Assembly (NCBI GenBank): GCA_019925795.1
Contig: CM034300.1
Location: forward strand, 55,100,873 to 55,164,872
DNA: 64,000 nt
Direction of reading: 5' to 3'
From: Dendrobium chrysotoxum
Taxonomy: Eukaryota > Streptophyta > Magnoliopsida > Asparagales > Orchidaceae
In this document: positions 1 through 11,842 of the stretch, piece after piece
Numbering within the stretch: the stretch's first letter is position 1
How the letters are laid out: each line of letters starts with the position of its first letter
The notes under the pieces: model-generated
What the model was told of the DNA's origin: nothing
Databases searched by the model: none
The model's input: only the letters and a program-made list of their open reading frames with translations
Made by a program: the position numbers and the translations under genes

Positions 1-394
1 AGGATAATCTTTAGTCTCCTGGTCAAGTAGAAAATAAAACTCTGTAGCCCTATCTACCGCTGAAGTAGAATACATAGTAGTAGGGAGATGTGTTGCACAA
101 GTCCTATGGCTTAAATAATAAATTTTAGATCTTGGACTACCTGTTGGAATTAATACAATCATGTGTGATAATACTAGTACCATCTATATTTCAAAAAATC
201 AAATCCAACACTCCAGGACCAAACACATAGACAATAGACACCATTTTATTAGAGATTACATAACTAAGGTGGATATAGAGTTACATCACATAGCTATTAA
301 AAATCAACCGGCAGATATCTTTACAAAACCCCTTACCTTTGAAACTTTTAGCACCTTGAGGACTAGACTAGGTTTCATAGATATTCATGCTTGA
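1..394 (+). pseudogene. Ty1/copia pol, C-terminal RNase H end (partial, broken)
   Basis: This is the last part of a copia polyprotein, where RNase H would degrade the RNA strand of the RNA/DNA hybrid during reverse transcription. One frame, broken by stops, shows the family signatures LSTAEVEY, then CDNTS (catalytic Asp region), then RTKHIDNRHHFIRD and ADIFTKPL, ending at IDIHA and a stop at 392-394. The part from Met at 161 is open; upstream the same frame is interrupted by TAA at 35-37 and a TAATAA pair at 116-121, where relatives have Gln codons. The rest of pol lies left of the window. The plus-strand 3' LTR follows. The copia assignment is secure; the copy is inactive as read. Confidence 0.9.
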
Positions 395-757
395 ATCAGG
401 AAGATTTAGAAATTAAAAACATGAATGTTATGTGTGTGTATCTTTCTATTATTTGTTTAGTGTTTTTTTTTTTTTTATTACTTGCATTTATGATATGTTT
501 TTATGTTTCTATTTCATGCTGTCTGTTGTATTTTGATATTTTTTTTAGATGTCTCATCCTTTTTGTGATGTTAAAAGGTAGAGTAGTATGTTGTTGATTG
601 TCTGTACTTATTATTCCGGTATGATTAGTCTACTAGTTTTTGCATTTATTTTCCTGCTCATTTTTTATGCTCACTTTTTTGTGCTTTATTATTTAAAAAA
701 AATGAAAAAAAAATACTCTCCTTATTTTTAAAAATTCAATTAGTAAGGGGAAGATTA
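395..757 (+). other. Region between copia pol and 3' LTR, with polypurine tract
   Basis: This is non-coding sequence between the pol stop and the 3' LTR. It is T-rich, and the 68-codon frame in it resembles no known protein. At 744-755 lies AAGGGGAAGATT, the polypurine tract that primes plus-strand DNA synthesis. The spacer is only about 360 bp, much shorter than the 1.5-2.8 kb seen in the other sirevirus units of this window, so this family lacks the extra ORF or has lost it. Confidence 0.7.
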
Positions 758-2189
758 TTATAAATTTGGACCCAACTCCTGTGATTTTGATGATAACAAA
801 TATTATTGAATTCTTTACTGTGTTATCTCCTATTAATTGTTATTATTGCATTCTATTTTATCTCCTACACTAACATTTCAAGTCCACCATATAATATGCA
901 AAATTATTCAGCTCAAGGCTGGATAGAATAGGCTTAAGTGTCTGGAAGTGTTTATAATTTTACCTTTTCTTATTTCTACATTTCTTGAGTTAAATTATGT
1001 ATTTGGTAGATACTATACTTGGTGACTGTGTACATACACACTCAAGGGAGTGAGATAGTGACAAAATTAGAAGTTCAATTTTATAAATTAATCGTACTAT
1101 ATGATTAATATCATACTATACAATCAGCTAATTCAAAAATCATTAAAATGGCTAATCATAATAATTAAAGCTATTTGAACTAATCATACTATATACTCCA
1201 TGCCAGATAGGATGATCAGTTGAAATTAAGGTCCTAGCCACCAATCACAATTTAAGTAATATTTTAAAATTTAAAATTTATACTGATCGTACTATACGAT
1301 AGGGATCGTATGGTAAAATATTATTTAATCTTTCCTAAATTAATCCTGTAATTAAGGAAAAATTTTAGATTAATTGATTCAGTCACATCATATAGGATGA
1401 TTAGACCTAATCGTACTATACAACCTAATTTTTGGATGGGATGATATTTTATCATATCCAATCATACGAGATGATAATCCAAGTTATTTTAACTAATCAT
1501 ACTGGATGATTCTCAAATCATACTAGATGATCAACATAATTTATTGAACTGATCGTATAGTGCCTTATTCTTTATACAGTGCTAACAAGATTATTTAAAC
1601 TAATCATATCATATGATCTTGGATCATACTATATGATCAGAGTCTCCAAAATTGAATTCTAGGGATTTTTATGAGGCCTTGTATTTAATCTCTCTAATTA
1701 GATTTGTTTCAAGTCTCTGGCTGCTTAGTTTTCTTATGAGAGAGCTTGGAGAAGGGGATCTAGGTGAGCTTTGGGAATAATAAAGGGAGAGCATGTGTGT
1801 GGGGAGAAGTAGTGCGAGGGGTTCACATGGTTTCTCCAACAAAGTGTCTTGCCTTGTTTCCTTCAAGTATCTAGCTAGGTTTCTTGGGTGGCTCTAGAAA
1901 GAAGTTCTTCAGCTCAAAGACATGATTCTCTGCTATCATCAGGAGGGTGATAAAGATAGTCGTGGTTCTCTGTCATCACCAACAGCGTGAAAAAGGAGGT
2001 TGTGATTCTCTGTCATCACTAGGAGGGTGAGAAAGGAGTTCGTGGTGCTCTACTATCACTAGGAGGTTGAGAAAGGAGTTCAAGGTTCTCTATCACACCA
2101 TATTGGTGAAAAGATTATAAGGGCTTCTCTGCCTAGCTGTGGGGGCTAAAGGAGAGATACTAAAGTTTAGTGCAATACTCGGAGAGGAG
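758..2189 (+). repeat. 3' LTR of plus-strand copia element, left part
   Basis: The LTR begins just after the polypurine tract; the exact first base is uncertain by about 3 bp. It shares TTTTGATGATAACAAATATT with the start of the LTR at 60239. It carries many short imperfect palindromes of the type ATCGTACTATACGAT, and a TATTTAA box near 1682. A roughly 40-bp repeat unit (TTCTCTGTCATCACTAGGAG type) recurs four to five times at about 1925-2110. It is interrupted at 2190 by a complete minus-strand element and resumes at 8383. The two parts together give about 1.8 kb. Confidence 0.85.
2185..2189. repeat. Target site duplication, left (AGGAG)
   Basis: AGGAG directly abuts the TGAAAG terminus of the minus-strand element and matches 8378-8382 exactly. 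Five bases is the usual duplication length for copia integrase. Confidence 0.92.
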
Positions 2190-3973
2190 TGAAAGTTCGT
2201 GAGAGTCATTAACCATTAAGGACAAGCCCTAGGCTAACCAAGAGGGGGGTGAATTAGTTAATTAAAAAAAATTTAAAATAAAAAGAGAAATCCCCCTTTT
2301 TAAAGCTTTTTCAACATCTAAAAATTGATAATTTTATCTCTCAATACGGAAGCAAAGTAATTTCATAATAATAAAAAATCATAGATTTTTAAATCACATA
2401 ATTATCACAAAAATAAATACAAAAAAATAAAGTGCAAAAAAATAAAACCAAGAATAAACACACTAGAGACTTATAGTTATTTGGTCAGCCTGATCTATGT
2501 CCACTCCCCAGAGTCACCCACTCTAGGTATTACACTAAACCTTTAGTGACTCTCCTTTAGCCCTCACAGCTTGGCAGGGAAGCCCTTACAAAATCTCTTC
2601 CACCAACCCAGTGTGGCAGAGGACCATAATCCTTTTTCTCCCTCCAGGAGATGGCAGAGGACCACAAACCCTTTCACAGGCAAAGAACCTTGATTCACTT
2701 TTGCCTTCCCCAGTGCGGCGGAGTAGCGAGGACCTTTGATAACAAAGAGATCTTCTTCTTCCCATAACTTTCCTCAAGATAAACCTTGATTATGATAGTA
2801 CTAAGGTGCAAGCTTATCAGAGCAATCGTGTGAAACCCCCTCCACACTCCCTTAAAACCCACAAAGATCTTCTCCCTCTAAAACTCCACCCTTTCCTCTC
2901 TCCCTTTCAAGACTCTCTCTTTAAGTTTTCTCTAGAAAAATGGAGACTTAATGCATACCAAAGACTCTTATAGAGTCTTTTGAGAAAGATTAAATAGAAG
3001 CTTTGAAAAACCCTAGAAATTTAATTCTGGAAGCAAATATTATACAGTATGATCGAAGGATCGTCCAGTATGATGTAAAAATTTTGAAAAACCATAAAAA
3101 CTCAATTCCAACCACAAAAATCATCCGGTACGATCCCAGGATCAACCAGTACGATGTATAGAATCTGACCTAATAGTATTGTACGATCATAATATAGTAT
3201 AGTACGATTAGTTCAAATTTTTACTGATCATCCAATATGATATTAGGGATCATCCAGGATGATTAGATGAATAATTATGATATTTTATTCTGTATGATAT
3301 TTTATTCTGATCATCCCATGATAGATTTGGATCGTATATTATGATCATTTATGATCATCCTATATAATTTAATTGGACAAATTAACCATAATTACTCTCT
3401 TAATCACTGGATTAATTTAGGCATGATTGTCATAGATCATATAGTATGATACACATCATACGGTATGATTAGAATAAAAAATGAAATTCAAAATATTACC
3501 TAAATTATGATTGGTGGCTGAGCTTCTTGATTTCTACAGATTGTCTGATACGATGTGAATCGTACAGTATGTTATAAATACATGAATTATCAAGTTAGCC
3601 ATTTAGATGAGCTATCGTACAGTACATTATAAATCATGCAGTATGATTAGTTCAAAATTTTAAATTTTAGTTTTAACTTAATCTCACCTCCCCTGAGTGT
3701 GTGTGTATGCATGGTCACCAGGCTAGAATACACCCTTACAAGTTTTGACTCAAGGAATAAAAAATACATCTTTGAATATTACAAAAATCTTCACAACAAA
3801 ACCTGTTCTACCCAATCTTAAGCCTTGAATCTTCGTTGGATGGTGCATGATGTTCCTAAAATATTAGTACACACATAAATAAATATACATTGCAAATATA
3901 AGTAGACATAAAGGTATGAGTCATAATATTTGTTATCATCAAAAATATAAACTCGTGAGCTCGAGTTGCAATA
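2190..3973 (-). repeat. 3' LTR of the gag-only element
   Basis: This 1784-bp LTR is on the minus strand, so its 3' end is at 2190 (TGAAAG in plus orientation). It aligns along its whole length with 6596-8377. The outer 5' terminus reads TA instead of CA at 3972-3973 through one base change. It contains a dense cluster of short palindromes built on ATCATACNGTATGAT (about 3040-3640) and, on the minus strand, a conserved TATTTAA box near 2990. Confidence 0.9.
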
Positions 3974-5498
3974 ATCTCCCCCTTTTTGAAGAAGATAAAT
4001 ATTACTGGTTGAATTTGTAAACAAAAATTATTTTCTCTTAATCTCCCCCTCACTAAGATAATTATATTAAAAATAGGAGAAAGCAAAAATGTTTTTTTTA
4101 ATAAAATAAAAAATATTTAGAAACTAAACAACAGAAAATAAATGCTAATACAAGATGAACAAATGCAACCTAACCACAAATACAACCAGACAAATACATT
4201 CTCCCCCTTTGACATTATCAAAAAGAAGAGAAACACAGAGAAAATAAAACAAAACACACATAATAAACTAAAGATTATACAGACCCTGATTAGATGGAGG
4301 TAATGGTAATGATTAAGAACAATCAATTAATTTCAACAAATTTTCTCGAAATGAGAAAGTTACCTCTTGATTTTATTCAAAAGCTTAGTAATAAATGCAA
4401 TAATAATGCTTAAAGCCAGAAAGATTATAGATTCGAGTTTTATTCACCCTAACTCAAACTGCTTATAGGTTCAAATATTTTCAAACAAAAATCTAATTTA
4501 GAAAATAAATTAAAAAAGGAATTTTAATCTTCTTAATCTTTTTGCATGAAATATATCTAATAGAAAATTAATGCAAAAATGATGAATCAGGAATAATGAT
4601 TTTCAAACTCAAGTGTTGAAGATATCAATTGGTACATGGATTTTTCTAAGATTTAAAGATTTGAAAGAAAGGAGAGCTAACTTATTCTGGGCTCATTTTA
4701 TGCCTATTTATCAATTTTTTGGCACACTTTGTACATCTTTTGATTTTTGATGCACTTTATGTATCTTGCAATTATTTGGTGGACATTGTGCATCTTTTTA
4801 TTTTGGGCTCATTTTGTGCCTCTTTTCATATTTTATCAATTTGCTTCCTTTTTAATTCTTTAAAAGAGTTCTCTCAATTGTGAGATTATCTTCCAAATAT
4901 AAGAGAAGAACTCACTCTTATATAAAGAAGAGTAAACCATATAGCAAAACACAAACCATATGATTGAAATAAATAACTTGATTAAGCAAATTTAAAGTAA
5001 ATCCATTCATTTGCAAAAACATATTCATATGAGATAATGAAATATAAGAAAATGAAGCAGATCTCTATTTTTAGGTCCAATTTTTACTTTAAAATAGATT
5101 TTGACTCAAAAAGAAGTTTCACTGCTAAAGGGGTTAGAGGAAAAGGGATAGTCATCAATATCTCTTCCTTTAACTGTTTAGGGAAGTCAATAATCACTTA
5201 CCAAAAATTTTAAGTAAAAATAAGGTAAATTTATCATTTAAAAAAATGTGATTAGAGAGAAGTGATCGATTCTCTTATACAAATATAAAGTGAGATGTGA
5301 TTTGTGTGTGATGATCAGAGAGTGTTCTCAAAAACATACATTGAAAATAAAATAAAAAATTACAAACATGAATATCTTACTATAAAACAAAACACTAAAA
5401 CAACATAAAAAATAAAAACATTCAAGGTGAATAAAAACAAAATAAAGAACATATATGCATGCATTAACAATAACATAGATAAGCACACAAACAAAACT
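3974..5498 (-). other. 3' non-coding region of gag-only element with repeated motifs and polypurine tracts
   Basis: No coding capacity is recognisable. At 4690-4850 units of the form AAAAGATGCACAATG and GAGGCACAAAATGAGCCC repeat, as in every sirevirus unit in this window (28800-28930, 38170-38300, 59385-59545, 63295-63450). Purine tracts (minus strand, AAAGGGGGAGA type) occur at about 4200-4212, 4043-4052 and 3974-3987; the last directly abuts the LTR and is the functional candidate. Confidence 0.75.
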
Positions 5499-6537
5499 TT
5501 ATACCTCATTATCTTGCTCCTGGTCCGATGATTTAAAAGTTAGGTCTGTGCCCAAGAGATATTTTGCTTTTTATTATTTGCCCTTATTATAATTGGCTTA
5601 TTTTACCCTTTTCCTTTGCATGAAGTGTTTTAATATTAGGGCACTAATTTTTCATATATTTGGGTTTCCTACACCCAAATCAAATAATGTTAGAGGAAAT
5701 CTTAATAATCTTACCATTTTTACCTTTGTTCCACTTTTGTTGATGTTGATGCTTGCGCTTCAATAGATTTTTAATTTGCATGTTATTGATGATATTTCCT
5801 TACTCTCATCATCTACTAAATCATTTTTAACCATGTCCTCAACTTTTAGCACTATAGTTTTACCTGTATCCAAAAGTTTTTGACTCATACTTTGCTCGTA
5901 GGCATTGAGTGAGCCAATTAGATTATCAATAGAATAATCATTCAAGTCTTTTGATTCACATATAGCAGTGACTTTTGCATAAAATTTATCAGGTAAATAA
6001 TGTAGAATTTTATTAACCTTTTTAAAGATTGAAAGTTCTTTACCTAAAGCATGTAATGATGTCATAATTTGAGTAAATCTAGTATACATTTCTAAGATCA
6101 TCTCATAAGATTTCATGTAAAAAATTTCATAATCATGCATTAGAATATTTAACTTAGATTGCTTAACTTCACCAGTACCTTTGTATGTAGTTCATAATCT
6201 ATCCCAAATATCCTTGCTAGCAGTACATGTAGAGATTCTTATATAATCTTTAGAATTCAAAGCAAAGAAAAAATAGTTCAAATATTTAGCATTCAATTGA
6301 GCATTGATTTGTTCTATTCTACTCCATTTTATAAAAGGAATATTAGTTTTGACTCCATCTATAATACATGACAGTACATAATAACTAATTTGAATCATAT
6401 GCCACATTCGATAATCAATTAATTACAAAAAAGTAAACATGTAAATTTTCCAAAAATTAAAAAAAAATAATTTCAAATAAAGGTGGTCACGTGTTTGAAA
6501 AGCCTTCCACATTTTTATAATTTCCAAAGTTATCCAT
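5499..6537 (-). pseudogene. Sirevirus-like gag (broken)
   Basis: This Gag would form the capsid and bind the element RNA. Reading minus from an ATG at 6537, the frames show a PPLF motif, then a UBN2-type gag domain (MWHMIQISYY, INAQLNAKYLNYFF, WDRL, LNILMHDYE, SLHALGKEL, IDNLIGSLNAYEQS). A basic stretch and a ruined zinc knuckle follow, where Cys and His are lost and a Gln codon is TAG. The gene ends with an acidic SSDQEQDNEV tail and TAA at 5499. Frameshifts occur near 6420 and 5760, and stops at 6190. The intact relative at 61740-62741 shows what it derives from. No pol frame follows. Confidence 0.85.
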
Positions 6538-6580
6538 TATTCATTTTTTAAAAGTTTTCAAAAACTTAGTTTTTGAATCC

Positions 6581-6594
6581 CTCTCTGATACCAC
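6581..6594 (-). other. Primer binding site of the gag-only element
   Basis: On the minus strand this reads TGGTATCAGAGAGG, two to three bases after the LTR terminus. It is complementary to the 3' end of initiator-Met tRNA, the usual primer of plant copia elements. Confidence 0.85.
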
Positions 6595-6595
6595 T

Positions 6596-8377
6596 TGAAA
6601 GTTTGTGAGGGTTGTTAAACCTTTAAGAACAAGCCCGAAGCTAACCAACAGGAGGCTGAATTGGTTAATTAAAAACTTTTTTAATGAAAAAGAGAAATCT
6701 CCCTTTTTAAAGCCTTTTTGACATCTGAAAATTGATAATTTTATCTCTCAATATAGAAGCAAAGTAATTTCATAATAATAAAAAAGTAGAGATTTTTATC
6801 CACACAATTATCACAAAAATAAATATGAAAAATAAAGTGTGAAAAAATAAAACCAAGAATAAACACACCAGAGATTTATAGTGGTTCAATCAGCCTGACC
6901 TACGTCCACTCCCCGGAGTCACCCACTCTAAGTATTGCACTAAACCTTTAGTGACTCTCCTTTAGCCCCCATAGCTAGGTGGAGAAGCCCTTTAAAAATC
7001 TCTTCCACCAACCCCGTGCGGCAGAGGACTGTAATCCTTTTTCTCCCTCTAAGAGATGGCAGAGGACCACAACTCCTTTCACAGGCAGTGAATCTTGATT
7101 CTCATTAACCTTCCCCGGTGCGGCGTAGTAGCTGGGTCCTTTAACACCAAAGAGATCTTCTTCTTCCCAAAACTTTTCTCAAGATAAACATTAATTATGA
7201 TGGTACTAAGGTGCAAGCTTGCCGGAGAAACCATGTGAAACCCCCTCCATACTCCCTTGAAACCTGTAAGGATCTTGTCCCTCTTAAACTCCACCCTTTC
7301 CTCTCTCCCTTTCAAGGCTCTCTCTTCAAGTTTTTTTACAGAAGAACGAAGACTAAATGCATGCCAAAGACACTTACTGGGTCTTTTGAGAAAGCTTAAA
7401 TAGAGGGCTTTAAAAAACCCTACAAATTTAATTATTCTGGTAAAGATCATACATCAAGATTAAATGATCATCCAGTATAATGTGTAGAATTTAAAAAATC
7501 ATAGAAACTTAATTGTAGTGGTAAAGATCATCCAGTACGATTGTAGGATCGTCTAGTACGATGTACAAAATTTGATCTAATAGTACTTTATGATAACAAT
7601 ATAGTATAGTATGATCAGTTCAAATTTGTACTAATTATTCAATATGATATTTGGGATCATCCAGGATGATTAGATGAATAATTATGGTATTTCATCTTGC
7701 ATGATATACGATGATTAATTATCATCCCATAATAGATTTGAGGTGAATAGTATGATCATCATGTACGATCTGATTGCATAAATTAACCATAATTACTCTC
7801 CTAATCACAGGATCAATTTAGGCATGATTGTCATAGATCATACAGTATAATACACATCATATGATACGATTAAAACAAAAATGAAATTCAAAATATTACC
7901 TAAATTGTGATTGGCGGCTAAGTTTCTTGATTTCTACATATCATCCTGTATGATGTGAATCGTATAGTATGATTAGTTCAAAATACATAAATTATCAAGG
8001 TTAGCCGTTTAGATGAGCTGATCATACAGTATGATATAAATCATACAGTATAATTAGTTCAAAATTTAAACTTCTGATTTTGACTCAATCTCACTCCCCC
8101 TGAGTGTGTGCGTGTATGGTCACCAAGCTAGCATACACCTTTATAGGTCTTGACTCAAGAAATAAAAATACTTCAATGAATATTATAAAAATCTTTACAG
8201 TATAACCTATTCTACCCAATCTTAAGCCTTGAATCTTCATTGGATAGTGCATGATATTCCTGAAATGTTAGTACACACACAAATAAACATATATTACAAA
8301 TACAAGTAGACCTAAATATGTTACCCATAATGTTTGTTCTCATCAAAAACATAAACACATGAGCTCGAGTTGCAACA
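6596..8377 (-). repeat. 5' LTR of the gag-only element
   Basis: This 1782-bp LTR is homologous to 2190-3973 over its full length, with intact termini (TGAAAG at 6596, GCAACA at 8377). Differences from the other LTR are frequent, so the insertion is not recent. On the minus strand the CTATTTAAGC box near 7395-7405 is the likely TATA element, preceded by the palindrome cluster. Confidence 0.9.
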
Positions 8378-8382
8378 AGGAG
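8378..8382. repeat. Target site duplication, right (AGGAG)
   Basis: AGGAG directly follows the GCAACA terminus of the minus-strand element. It is the partner of 2185-2189, and the interrupted LTR resumes right after it. Confidence 0.92.
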
Positions 8383-8761
8383 GACTACGGGGAATGGATA
8401 TAGGTCATTTTTTGAACGAACCACTATAAAATTTTGGTGTGTTGATTCTGATTTCTTATTTTCCATACTTAACTTTTTCTATACTTTATTTCTGTGATAA
8501 TTGCTTGGTGAAAATCAATAATTAATGCTTCATTCTATTGATTAGAATATCATCATCATTATTTTGACTTTTGATAAGATTATTCACTTCTGCATCAAGT
8601 GATAATTATTCCTTTTTCTTTTTAATTTACTAAAAAAAATTCAAAAATATAAGTGTTGTATTTTTACGTAAGCAATTAGTTTTTAAATTCACCAATTCAC
8701 CCCCATTTGGGTGTGCCTAGGGGCAATTCACTTAGGCTTAACATCCTTTATCGAACTTTCA
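8383..8761 (+). repeat. 3' LTR of plus-strand copia element, right part
   Basis: This continues the LTR that stops at 2189: the phrase GAACGAACCACTATAAAA and the terminal CTTAACATCCTTTATCGAA match the end of the LTR at 60239-61684 in order. It ends with CTTTCA at 8761, the expected CA terminus. What follows is the old repeat A. The host duplication of this element cannot be tested because its 5' LTR is outside the window. Confidence 0.85.
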
Positions 8762-9946
8762 TGACTAATCCATAGATAATTTAAGTTTTATTTTCATTCA
8801 TGGTTTTTGTATTTTGTATGAGGGTTAGATATAATTAATTATAAGCCTTGATGAATAGTAGAGACATCTTGGTAATTGAACTTCAAGTTGGGTTTGGCAA
8901 ATAAAGAAAAATTCTTGGAAATTCAATTTAAATCTAATAGGGATGAAACACAAAGTTGACATACTTTATAACATTCTAAACCTTATGATTTAACTTGGTG
9001 TTAATTAGGAGTCATTAAGCCTCTTAATTAAGAAACCCTAGTTTTAGACCCTATTGTGGGACTAAAAATTATAAAATTTATAATAAAATAAATATAAATA
9101 TAAGTAATATAAAATATATTACATTAGATCGTAAATTTAATATATAATAATAAAAAGAGCCTTATTAAATTTTAGTTGAAATAACCCTAATCATAACATA
9201 GGGATTAATTAAATTTTTATTAAATTAACTCATATAAAATCATCCTTTCACTCAGTTGACCCCAAATTCTTAGTGATTGTACATTAAGTTACCCTTGACA
9301 CGTAATATCAATCATCTAATCAATTGAGATCATTTGATCAATCAATTTCATAACCCAAAGTTCCTTCTAGCGGAATGGAATTAAATAAATGCATTATACT
9401 TGTAAATTTCATAATTAATTAAATGTAAATTATAAAATATAAACTAAATTATATCAAATTATAAATAAATAATATAATAAATAAAAATAAAATAAAATTA
9501 TATTTTTTATTAAATTAAAAAGTCAAACTTTGGTCAAACTCACCATAAAGGATTTAAAATTTTAATAAGTCAATAAATGAAGTAAATAAATAAATTCTAA
9601 ATAAATTAAAATTGAATAAATAAAATCAAAATAAGTAAGAAGTAATTAAAAATGAATTAAAATTCTTAATTTAACTAAGTATTATAATTTCAATAAATAA
9701 AAGAAATTAATACAAAATTCACATAAAATTTAAAATAATTTTAAAAGAAATTTAAAATTAAATATATAAAATAACAATTAGATAATATTCAATAAAACTA
9801 AATGATTTAAATTAAACGAAATTAAATAACAAATAAAATAAAATTCTAGCTTAATTAAATGTATCAATTAATTAAACTTAAATAATTAATTAAATCATTA
9901 ATAACCTATTAAATTATTATTAATTCATTAAATAAACTTAAGGCTT

Positions 9947-9964
9947 AATGCACTTGCTCTATCC
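9947..9964. repeat. 18-bp target site duplication, left
   Basis: The sequence is identical to 10093-10110 and directly precedes the poly(T) of the short LINE insertion. A duplication this long and variable is typical of target-primed reverse transcription. Confidence 0.9.
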
Positions 9965-10092
9965 TTTTTTTTTTTTTTTGAAGAAAACTGCAAACAGTAT
10001 TAAAACTGGAAATTAAGAACACCAATCGACCTAAGTGATAGAAAGTCTATCACAATCTTCACTAACCATCCTAACAATTGATGGAGGAAGAA
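9965..10092 (-). mobile_element. Very short 5'-truncated LINE insertion (3' tail only)
   Basis: This is a 128-bp insertion with a 15-base poly(T) at its left end, that is, a poly(A) tail on the minus strand. The body contains CTATCACTTAGGT, as does the tail of the larger LINE at 50996 (CTATCACTTAGGT on the minus strand near 51060), so it is a LINE 3' end and not a SINE. It is flanked by a perfect 18-bp duplication, AATGCACTTGCTCTATCC, at 9947-9964 and 10093-10110. Confidence 0.88.
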
Positions 10093-10110
10093 AATGCACT
10101 TGCTCTATCC
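10093..10110. repeat. 18-bp target site duplication, right
   Basis: This is the perfect partner of 9947-9964, directly after the truncated 5' end of the LINE fragment. Confidence 0.9.
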
Positions 10111-10158
10111 CTTAGGGGGGAGAACAAATAAAGGATTTCAAAGTGATTTGCTTTATCC

Positions 10159-10915
10159 TTTTTTTTTTTTTTTTTGAAGATTTACATAAAGTATTTTATA
10201 AACTTAAAACAAAACAAAACAAAATCACAAGAGCTAAAAGTTAAGCAAGTAAAAAAACTAATCCTCTCTTTATAAAAGAAGAGAGAGAGGAATCACAACT
10301 AAAAAAGAAACAATAAATACTAAAAATAATGGCACAAATAAGGGTCACTAACATAACTATAGAAAAGCCGCCATCTCCTTCAAAAAACTTCACTTCTTTT
10401 ACCTTTAATATGTGATTCTCATATTGAATTTGGGACTCAATCATTATCTTCCTGATCATCTCAGGGTGATGGGGACACCAACATTTTTAAAATAACCTAA
10501 AAGGTTTGTTAACATCCCAGTGGTCCAAAAAAGATGCAAGGAAAATAATAATTATCCTCCCTAGGATAAATACTTGAATGATATTATTAGAAGTAAAAAA
10601 AAAAACTTGACAAGAGATAACAACCTTTCCAACTTGATCACTTTAATTATAGATTCTAGCATCCAACAAACTGAATTGAACTAAGATCCAACAAGTCCTC
10701 CTTACCCAATCCCGAAGAAAGTAGTCTAATAACTAAAATAACTCCTAGCCTGGCAGAACTAAATGGAACCTCCCATTCCTTTGAATTAGACCCATCTGAC
10801 CTAGCATCCAATGAGTTGAAAACAACTCTTGGAAGACCCAACATGTTCTCCTTAGCCAATCCTGAAGAAAACACACCTTGGCACTTTGATGGGAAATAAA
10901 CCCCTATCAAGCCAT
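10159..10915 (-). mobile_element. Possible second poly(A)-tailed retroposon, unknown family
   Basis: A 17-base poly(T) starts at 10159 within repeat A, and about 750 bp of sequence absent from repeat B follows before A-like sequence resumes near 10920. Minus-strand frames (10656-10910, 10241-10459) are short and resemble nothing I know. I could not find a clear target duplication. A LINE tail or retroposed transcript would fit, but the right edge is a guess. Confidence 0.35.
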
Positions 10916-11821
10916 CAACACTTATTTATGATCCATTAGGGGGGAAATAAATACATTAGAATTACGAGCCTTAGGATTTGATATTTCTTAACTCAAAACC
11001 TCACATATAGTTATTAATCATCATGATTCTATAAAATTTAAATTTAAAAAACATTAACTCTTAAAATAAAAATCTATTAAAATTAATAAAAATATTAAAA
11101 CTTAATTTCAAATTAGAACTTTCTTTGGCCAATAATAACCAAATAAATTCAAATGCAGAGAACTCAAACATAAGTCCTTTAAGACCTGTCAAAGCCACAT
11201 AAACTTAGCACACACTGCATAATTTATTTTTTAGAACAACCGACTTTAGTTTAGGCTAGGTCGGTGATTATTTTAGTATGATTGGATGCTTTACTGGAGG
11301 GTTTCCTTTGTTGTGTTTTCTTACTTTTATGCACTCTTAATGTCATATCACGCATTATACCTTTCTTTCCTTCAATACACATTGGTTTACCTAGCTTGCA
11401 TACACTTGCATTAGCTTAGTTTGAGGCATGTTTCTCTCTTTATAAACATAAATGCAAGTTCCTTATAAATTATAAATGTAGACTCTATAAATTGTCAATA
11501 TAAAATCTATAAAGAGTCAAATATAAATTTAAAGTAAATATTATTTATATAATTAGATTGAGTTCAAAAGTAAAAGAGTTGTGAAAATTAACAGAAAGAG
11601 CTGTGAAAATCAATAGATATGTTTTCTTTATATATAACTGCAAAAGATAATGACCCCTCTTCCTTTAAGGGCATTCTCATTTGGAATTCTATAGAAGACC
11701 AGTAGCTAGAAGATTTAAATAAGCAAGCCCATCAATATAGATTTGTGTCATTCATAGGTGTAGAAATACAAGCTTGCTATAGGTGGAGCCTGGCCACCTT
11801 TCTTTTACAATAGACCATGGA

Positions 11822-11842
11822 TTATATATATATATATATATT
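11822..11842. repeat. (AT)n microsatellite
   Basis: About ten TA units lie inside repeat A, at the point where copy B has only a few A/T-rich units. Confidence 0.8.

Larger units (their letters stand above)
2190..8377 (-). mobile_element. Complete gag-only (pol-less) sirevirus-like LTR retrotransposon
   Basis: This is a whole element of 6188 bp on the minus strand. It has two LTRs (2190-3973 and 6596-8377), a primer binding site next to the right LTR, a decayed gag, a non-coding 3' region and a polypurine tract. There is no trace of protease, integrase, reverse transcriptase or RNase H. It sits inside the LTR of another copia element and is flanked by the perfect 5-bp duplication AGGAG (2185-2189 and 8378-8382), so it moved as a unit. 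Without pol it must have been mobilised by enzymes from another element. It is closely related to the unit at 60239. Confidence 0.92.

Noticed and set aside
7079..7450. 123-codon frame at 7079-7450 and the overlapping one on the other strand
   Set aside because: Both lie within the U5/R part of the gag-only element's LTR and correspond to non-coding LTR sequence in the other copies.
9965..10092. SINE
   Set aside because: No A/B-box RNA polymerase III promoter is visible, and the body shares the CTATCACTTAGGT tail motif with the LINE at 50996.
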